A model generated the notes under the pieces. That model did not search any database. It was given only the letters and a program-made list of their open reading frames with translations, and was not told where the DNA came from. Of a stretch of DNA of 18,716 nucleotides, positions 14,864-18,716 are shown in pieces. The translations under genes and the position numbers were made by a program. The stretch lies in contig CAZJKT010000017.1 of the NCBI GenBank assembly GCA_964547015.1, positions 1-18,716 on the forward strand, written 5' to 3'. Origin of the DNA: JAFGCN01 sp964547015. GTDB lineage: Archaea > Aenigmatarchaeota > Aenigmatarchaeia > QMZS01. Numbering within the stretch: position 1 is the first letter of the stretch; the number at the start of each line of letters is the position of its first letter.

Positions 14864-14880
14864 GGATTAAGCCTTAATCC
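14864..14880. promoter_or_regulatory. Perfect palindrome upstream of argS
   Basis: GGATTAAG-C-CTTAATCC lies 20-36 bases before the argS ATG, where the TATA box would be expected, and directly after the ribbon-helix-helix gene. It could be an operator over the argS promoter or a hairpin ending the upstream transcript. No T-run follows closely enough to decide. Confidence 0.4.
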
Positions 14881-14928
14881 GGAGCATAAGAATCTACAAA
14901 TTAGCAAACAAAGAATTATTTTGGGCCA

Positions 14929-15141
14929 TTATTTTTCGGGAATCTGGATTGCCGTTTTTTGGGATTTAGGGGAAATTGGCTTTGCCGGGGGAAGCCCGTT
15001 TCCGTTTTGGGACTGTTCTTCAAGAGTTTTTCTGATTTTTGTCCTTATAAAATCCGACCTTGATGAGTAGAATCCCTGCGCCACCATTTCATCAATTACT
15101 TCGACAATTTTTTCGGGTAACCTAACCTGAACTACTTCCAT
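14929..15141 (-). CDS. Ribbon-helix-helix (CopG/ParD-like) transcription regulator
   Basis: The 70-residue protein starts with a beta-strand MEVVQVRLPEKIVEVIDEMV followed by GFYSSRSDFIRTKIRKTLEE, the standard RHH order of strand, helix, turn (GFYSSRSD) and second helix. Residues 47-70 form a Pro/Ser/Lys-rich tail of unknown role. RHH proteins dimerise through the N-terminal strand and place it in the DNA major groove. TATTTATA on the minus strand (15161-15168) is centred 24 bases before the ATG, indicating a leaderless mRNA. No toxin gene is adjacent, so a free-standing regulator is more likely than an antitoxin. Possible targets are its neighbours: argS or the surface-protein promoter at 15221. 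Confidence 0.85.
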   Translation of the reverse strand: MEVVQVRLPEKIVEVIDEMVAQGFYSSRSDFIRTKIRKTLEEQSQNGNGLPPAKPISPKSQKTAIQIPEK

Positions 15142-15220
15142 ATAATAACTTAGTAAAAAATATAAATAGGTTACGCAAAGGAGATTATTGTATTATCAAT
15201 GTATCCTAAATTCTAAAGCG

Positions 15221-15307
15221 TATATATGCAGTTAAACTAAACAATATTAAAGAAGCGCCGAACTTATGAAAGCTTTATAGCTTAAGGTTCACTTCTCTAA
15301 GGAGAAC
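15221..15307 (+). promoter_or_regulatory. Promoter and 5' leader A of surface-protein gene
   Basis: TATATATGCAG (15221-15231) predicts a transcript start near 15250. The leader then has CGCCGAACTTATGAAA (15256-15271), a hairpin AAGCT-TTAT-AGCTT (15270-15283), TTCACTT (15288-15294) and the Shine-Dalgarno AAGGAG before the ATG at 15308. The same TATATATGCAG and a 14-of-16 match to the leader motif occur upstream of the gene at 18647. Confidence 0.6.
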
Positions 15308-16045
15308 ATGAAAAAAGAGACAGTATATTTGGCAGTATTTGTTGTAGCGATACAGATGACACTAGGTATGGCCCTTGCTTGCAATGGGTGCCCGGGATGC
15401 CCGGGATGCAACCAGCTTGACTTTTACACAAATGTAGATGCGTCAGGAATGGTGCATGTGGTTCAGGAAGGCAAAAAGGATGTTACCTTCACAAATGACC
15501 TGAAAGTCACTAACGGAGGCCTTGACTTCACCCAGATTGTTGAGTCCGGCCAATGGAAGCTGACAAATCTCGCTTTCCTTGAAGGTAGGTCGGTGGAGCT
15601 TAGGGGATTTACCCAGGGCTCTGTTGACTGCGAGCCTAACTGCGGATGCGAGGGAAGGATAGCATTCTATCAGGAAATTGATGTAGTAGGCAACCCTGAT
15701 GTGGTTTTGCCGCCTCCTGTGCATTACGACCCTTGGGCATACCAGAGGCTTGAGCAGCTGCGCGACGGAACAGTCCTTGAGCAGGAAGTAGTCCTTTTGC
15801 CTATTGCTGACTGGTCTGACAGGATTGACCAGGGCGAGCACATGAACATTGTCCAGTCCGGCCTTGGATGCGGAGGAAACTGCGGAGACGGATTCCTTGC
15901 CCAAAGCGGCAGGATGTATGGCGACCATGTGACCGCATGGCAGAGAGGCTTTGTGGACGGAAACTGGGGATACTCTGAAGTGCACCAAAAAAACACGCCT
16001 GACTGGGTAAACTTCAACCAGATCGTGTCATTCAACAACAATTGA
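15308..16045 (+). CDS. Secreted CxxC-rich surface protein
   Basis: No known family was recognised. The 245 residues begin with MKKE and a hydrophobic stretch VYLAVFVVAIQMTLGMALA (6-24), a clear signal peptide. The mature start CNGCPGCPGC (25-34) has four cysteines at 3-residue spacing; others are at 108, 112, 114, 188 and 192. The mature protein repeats a short strand pattern, [FILVY]-x-Q-[ILV/E/S], at about 51-54, 74-78, 101-103, 120-124, 157-161, 181-183, 197-199 and 236-239, usually followed by Gly a few residues later, suggesting a repetitive beta fold. The start is well supported by AAGGAG 5-10 bases upstream. It is probably co-transcribed with the anchored protein 27 bases downstream. 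The CxxC run could bind metal or Fe-S, or form disulfides. Confidence 0.72.
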   Translation: MKKETVYLAVFVVAIQMTLGMALACNGCPGCPGCNQLDFYTNVDASGMVHVVQEGKKDVTFTNDLKVTNGGLDFTQIVESGQWKLTNLAFLEGRSVELRGFTQGSVDCEPNCGCEGRIAFYQEIDVVGNPDVVLPPPVHYDPWAYQRLEQLRDGTVLEQEVVLLPIADWSDRIDQGEHMNIVQSGLGCGGNCGDGFLAQSGRMYGDHVTAWQRGFVDGNWGYSEVHQKNTPDWVNFNQIVSFNNN

Positions 16046-16062
16046 TTTTTTTCTCCTTTTTA
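16046..16062 (+). terminator. T-rich stretch after the CxxC-rich gene
   Basis: TTTTTTT-CTCC-TTTTT directly follows the stop codon. Archaeal RNA polymerase terminates at such T-runs, so part of the transcription may stop here before the anchored-protein gene at 16073, setting a ratio between the two products. Confidence 0.45.
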
Positions 16063-16072
16063 TCTTTATAAT

Positions 16073-17638
16073 ATGTTTTATCGCAACTTTCGGGAAGTTC
16101 CTGAATTCTCCTGCAGGGCTTTTCCTTTAATCTGCGCGATTTTGTTTACCCTCTCGCCGATATTGGCTGAGGGCGGGCAGGATGCTTTCCAGTATGTAAA
16201 ACTCAATACAACCTCTGATGTGGCCCTTTACAATGAAATCCACTCTGAAGGGGATGTGAATTCTTACAACTATATTGCCGCTGACGGCTCGGTGGAAGTA
16301 TTCATTAACGGAGAGAACATAAATGAAAAGTCCGAGCTTGCCCTTACGGAAACTGCGCTTATGGCTGAGTATATTGGTTCTCGGGAATCTGAATGGCTTA
16401 AGGACTCAAGCGGAATAGGGATATATGAGGTTGCAAGGGCATTTGAGAGGATTATAAACTATCGTGCAGGGGAAACAAATTATTTGCCCGAAACCGACAG
16501 GCTTTTAATGAATTATATAGGCATTTTGACTTATTCCGATGCAAGGGATTATTTTGAAAAAAATATTGGTGAGCGCGATTCTGCTCTGGACGCGTTCTAC
16601 GAAGCTATCCAGAAAAATTCTTATGAAATCGAGGCCCTTTACCGAACCCTTGAGAAAAGCGATCCCGACACATACTGCAAGTCAAGGATTGAAGTGGCTG
16701 AAAAATACGGGCTTGCCAGCGTAAAGTGCGGCCTTCACTCAAAAATCTGCTATAACGGAGAGCTTAACCTTCAGGAAGGCGGGAGGGATTTTTGCGTACA
16801 TACAGATGATGACAAGGATTATATTCCCTGCCATAACACTTTAGGGAATTGCGGCCGCCTAAACGAGATTTTTGTTTTGGAGTCTGAGGAAAATTCCTAT
16901 ATTCCTATAATATTTCGCTTTGAAAATCCGGGGACAATTGCCCTCTCGCCGAGCATAAAAGTTGACCTGCAAAAGATTGACAGCAATATTGTCCTAAAAT
17001 CTTATAAGGAGGAGCTTTTTGAGCTTCTTTCGGGCGAGGAGAAAACTTATCGGGTTTACTTAGATACTTCAGGAATTGAGCCGGGGCGTTATGAGTTATG
17101 GATAAGCATAAATTCGGGCAGAAAAGAGATTATTGAAAGGCAATTCTATGTGATACAAAAAGAAGGCTCGATTGAGCGGCAGGGGGACTTCTATTTTGAG
17201 GCTATTGGCCCTAAGGAGGACGGCTCGGTTATTTTGAAAGGGGACTACTTAAATTCCGGGGATTTGCCTTATAATGTCCGTTTGGACTTTAGCTTTTACC
17301 TTAACGGCGAAAAAATCGCCCAGGCCCTAAGCAATCCTGTATATGTCAAGCCCGGAGAGGTTCAGGCTTTGGAATTTGCCTATCTTGGGGAAGATTTCGG
17401 GGAGTATGAAATTGTTGCAGGTGTTTTAGGGACTGACTTTAAGAAGTCGGCTTCATTTAGCAGGGTTGAGGAAAATCAGGAGGCTAAAAGAGGATACCTT
17501 AACGGCTCAATTGCAAGCGCGACAGCCTACATTCTGATTATGGTTATTTTGGCTTTGTCTGCCATATTGGCTGTGAATTATTTTAGGACTCCTTCGCTCT
17601 CAAGGCATGAGCTTGAGTTAAGAAGGGAGCTTGTTTAG
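16073..17638 (+). CDS. Membrane-anchored exported protein with Ig-like domains
   Basis: The 521 residues have an N-terminal hydrophobic export signal (about 16-32, after several basic residues) and a C-terminal transmembrane helix (TAYILIMVILALSAILAVNY, 484-503) with a short basic cytoplasmic tail, so most of the protein faces outside. Residues 37-80 (ALYNEIHSEGDVNSYNYIAADG) repeat the strand-turn pattern of the preceding secreted protein. Residues 90-215 look helical. A Cys-rich acidic part (CVHTDDDKDYIPCHNTLGNC, 241-260) could bind Ca2+. Residues 265-460 look like two tandem beta-sandwich (CARDB/Ig-like) domains (FRFENPGTIALSPSIKVDL; LKGDYLNSGDLPYNVRLDF). No known family was assigned. The gap of 27 bases to the CxxC-rich gene and the shared pattern suggest an anchor-and-partner pair at the cell surface. 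Confidence 0.75.
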   Translation: MFYRNFREVPEFSCRAFPLICAILFTLSPILAEGGQDAFQYVKLNTTSDVALYNEIHSEGDVNSYNYIAADGSVEVFINGENINEKSELALTETALMAEYIGSRESEWLKDSSGIGIYEVARAFERIINYRAGETNYLPETDRLLMNYIGILTYSDARDYFEKNIGERDSALDAFYEAIQKNSYEIEALYRTLEKSDPDTYCKSRIEVAEKYGLASVKCGLHSKICYNGELNLQEGGRDFCVHTDDDKDYIPCHNTLGNCGRLNEIFVLESEENSYIPIIFRFENPGTIALSPSIKVDLQKIDSNIVLKSYKEELFELLSGEEKTYRVYLDTSGIEPGRYELWISINSGRKEIIERQFYVIQKEGSIERQGDFYFEAIGPKEDGSVILKGDYLNSGDLPYNVRLDFSFYLNGEKIAQALSNPVYVKPGEVQALEFAYLGEDFGEYEIVAGVLGTDFKKSASFSRVEENQEAKRGYLNGSIASATAYILIMVILALSAILAVNYFRTPSLSRHELELRRELV

Positions 17639-17699
17639 GGCTTTGCCTTTTCAGATAATTATCCAGATACTGGTTGGTTTGGCTTTTGGAGTGAAATTG

Positions 17700-17738
17700 A
17701 AAAAACAAAAAATCGGCTAAAGAGTTGCCTTTAGGCAA
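17700..17738 (-). terminator. Hairpin plus T-run terminator of the TasA-like gene
   Basis: Read on the minus strand after the stop at 17744, TTGCCT-AA-AGGCAA (17725-17738) is followed by a T-rich run at 17700-17712. It resembles an intrinsic terminator; the T-run alone would suffice for archaeal termination. No other feature was seen in the 17639-17743 gap. Confidence 0.5.
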
Positions 17739-17743
17739 TTAGG

Positions 17744-18247
17744 CTACTTTGGAATGTGCTGAATTGTTGCGGTGTAGTTCCCTAGTGCCCTTTGGTTTAG
17801 CTCTGCTTTGACTTCGTATACTTTGTCCTGTTTAGCCAAAACCGTGGTATCGAGTTTGAATTCCAGGTTGTTACTTGCTTGCGCACAGTTTATTTCATGC
17901 CAATTAGTATTCCCCTGCTCCCTGAAGGACAATTTTACCTCTTCACACACATTAACCTTGCCCGACTCTGCAATTACTATTGCTAGGGTGGAGTTTATAT
18001 TTTGGTTGGATCGGCTCTTTTCCCTAAGCCTAAACTCAATGGCATCCCCTCCGTAAACTGTTCCAAGCTCCAAGGAGTCCTGCCAGGTGCCGCCGGTTTG
18101 CGGCGCAAGCTTTAGCTCCAAAGGGCTTTCTACAGTTGCGGTTGCGGATACGCTGTTACTAAGATAGTTAACTAGAGCGGCAGATGCCAGACCTACTACA
18201 AGGAAGGCGGCGAGAATTGCTACAGGTACACCAAATATTTTATTCAT
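17744..18247 (-). CDS. Small anchored/exported protein, TasA/camelysin-like
   Basis: The 167 residues start with MNK and a hydrophobic segment FGVPVAILAAFLVVGLASAALVNY (about 5-28), either a signal peptide cut near ASA (21-23) or a membrane anchor. Then comes YLSNSVSATATVESPLELKL (28-47), a strand pattern seen in archaeal TasA/camelysin-like surface proteins, and a mature beta-rich domain with two cysteines (101, 121), likely a disulfide. Family assignment rests on this pattern only. ATG 18247 is preferred over TTG 18265 because GAAGAGG lies 8-14 bases upstream as a Shine-Dalgarno. The 5' leader shares the CGCCGA-N4-ATGA motif with the two other surface genes here. It diverges from the S-layer-like gene across a 399-base control region. 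Confidence 0.68.
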   Translation of the reverse strand: MNKIFGVPVAILAAFLVVGLASAALVNYLSNSVSATATVESPLELKLAPQTGGTWQDSLELGTVYGGDAIEFRLREKSRSNQNINSTLAIVIAESGKVNVCEEVKLSFREQGNTNWHEINCAQASNNLEFKLDTTVLAKQDKVYEVKAELNQRALGNYTATIQHIPK

Positions 18248-18350
18248 AGTATATAACCTCTTCAAAATAGAGCCTTAGATTTTGCCAATTATTGGTCATC
18301 GGCTCGGCGCATCACTTGCATAACTTTAAGAAACCAGTCATTTTATAAGG
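18248..18350 (-). promoter_or_regulatory. Promoter and 5' leader C of the TasA-like gene
   Basis: On the minus strand, CCTTATAAAATG (18339-18350) is a TATA box. CGCCGAGCCGATGACC (18309 down to 18294) starts 36 bases after its centre, followed by the hairpin CCAAT-A-ATTGG (18285-18295) and the SD GAAGAGG. The motif matches leaders A and B at 11 of 16 positions, with CGCCGA and ATGA invariant. Confidence 0.55.
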
Positions 18351-18372
18351 GTGTTTTCTTGTATTGCGATTG

Positions 18373-18388
18373 CATTACAATTGTAATG
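18373..18388. promoter_or_regulatory. Perfect 16-base palindrome, candidate operator
   Basis: CATTACAATTGTAATG is perfectly self-complementary and lies about 28-43 bases upstream of the minus-strand TATA box (centre 18345). Its arm GCATTACAATTG recurs at 18469-18480 next to the plus-strand TATA box, so one regulator could control both divergent surface genes. Confidence 0.55.
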
Positions 18389-18468
18389 GGGATTTTTAGA
18401 AAAGGGGGCGAAAAAGGCCGCTTCGGCATTTGACGACATAACAGAAAGCATACATTTATACTACGGAG

Positions 18469-18480
18469 GCATTACAATTG
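18469..18480 (+). promoter_or_regulatory. Second copy of the GCATTACAATTG site
   Basis: This exact 12-base copy of the left arm of the palindrome at 18373-18388 ends 8 bases before the TATA box at 18489, the place of an upstream activator or BRE-flanking site. Confidence 0.5.
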
Positions 18481-18488
18481 AAAATCTT

Positions 18489-18646
18489 TATATATGCAGA
18501 CATTCTTAGTAAGGATATAACTAACGACACGCCGAATCTATGAAACCCTTTCAGGCCGCGATGCGGCTTTGGAATTTTTCTGCCTCGCAGAAAAAAATCC
18601 CCCGGGGGAGGGCGCGAGATTCACTTTGAAAAAGAGGAATAAAAAT
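18489..18646 (+). promoter_or_regulatory. Promoter and long structured 5' leader B of the S-layer-like gene
   Basis: TATATATGCAG (18489-18499) predicts a transcript start near 18518 and a leader of about 130 bases. It contains CGCCGAATCTATGAAA (18530-18545), hairpins GCCGC-GAT-GCGGC (18555-18567) and TTTTTCTGC-CTC-GCAGAAAAA (18575-18595, extended by GGA/TCC), the palindrome CCCCCGGGGG (18599-18608), TTCACTT (18620-18626) and the SD AGAGG about 9 bases before the ATG. No conserved riboswitch class was recognised. Together with leader C and the palindromes this fills the 399-base gap between genes. Confidence 0.6.
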
Positions 18647-18716
18647 ATGAAAACAAAAATGATTGGTTTGATGGCAGTGGTGATGGCAGCTATGATGATT
18701 GCTCCAGCTATGGCCG
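18647..18716 (+). CDS. Start of a secreted, possibly S-layer-type, protein (truncated by window)
   Basis: Only 23 codons are visible. MKTKMIGLMAVVMAAMMIAPAMA is a near-ideal signal peptide: basic N-terminus, Met/Ala-rich hydrophobic core and an AMA cleavage site at the window edge. The AGAGG Shine-Dalgarno and the long structured leader with its own upstream sites suggest a highly expressed, tightly regulated surface gene, as expected for an S-layer subunit, but the mature protein cannot be seen. It shares promoter and leader motifs with the CxxC-rich gene at 15308. Confidence 0.65.
   Translation, partial: MKTKMIGLMAVVMAAMMIAPAMA

Noticed and set aside
14929..15141. RHH protein as antitoxin of a toxin-antitoxin pair
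   Set aside because: No toxin-like gene is adjacent; the next gene on the same strand is argS and the other side is a secreted protein.
15443..15988. Minus-strand frame (181 residues) opposite the CxxC-rich surface gene
   Set aside because: The plus-strand gene has a signal peptide, SD and promoter; the antisense frame has none of these.

Overview
This window looks archaeal, most likely from a small-genome (DPANN-like) lineage; the phylum cannot be fixed from the sequence. The evidence is an archaeal-type alanyl-tRNA synthetase with the N-terminal Cys4 zinc finger, a single-domain KaiC-like ATPase, a winged-helix/FIST protein, TATA boxes about 22-29 bases before many start codons (leaderless genes), T-rich 3' ends, and a Fe-S RumA/TrmA-type RNA methyltransferase. 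No tRNA, rRNA or CRISPR array was seen. Genes are densely packed on both strands with short gaps.

Layout. 1-1166: a truncated winged-helix/FIST regulator diverges from a KaiC-like ATPase; the shared promoter carries three TGCAC half-sites. 1197-3218: dUTPase, a YjbQ-family protein and an M24 Xaa-Pro peptidase, the last two overlapping by 4 bases. 3215-3691: a HAD nucleotidase-like gene on the minus strand. 3732-5972: AlaRS that lacks the C-terminal C-Ala domain. 6003-7074: an unrecognised gene divergent from a small secreted protein with ten cysteines. 7087-8280: RNA m5U methyltransferase. 8425-10265: PfkB sugar kinase overlapping a class II aldolase, a two-step sugar-phosphate module. 10291-12056: an unrecognised gene and RNase HI on the minus strand, separated by about 830 bases that hold one unrecognised gene and are bounded by direct repeats, so probably an insertion. 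12146-13163: an HD-domain phosphohydrolase and an unrecognised gene. 13180-15141: ArgRS and a ribbon-helix-helix regulator.

15308-18716 is a cell-surface region: a secreted CxxC-rich protein, a membrane-anchored exported protein, a small TasA/camelysin-like anchored protein, and the start of an S-layer-like secreted gene. Three of these transcription units share a promoter-plus-leader design not seen elsewhere in the window: a TATA box, then 32-38 bases later a CGCCGA-N4-ATGA motif in the predicted 5' UTR, then a small hairpin, then a Shine-Dalgarno just before the start codon. Most other genes look leaderless. The longest of these leaders, about 130 bases, has several strong hairpins, and the divergent promoter region at 18248-18646 carries a perfect 16-base palindrome plus a second 12-base copy of its arm. 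This shared surface-gene leader is the best candidate in the window for an undescribed regulatory system.
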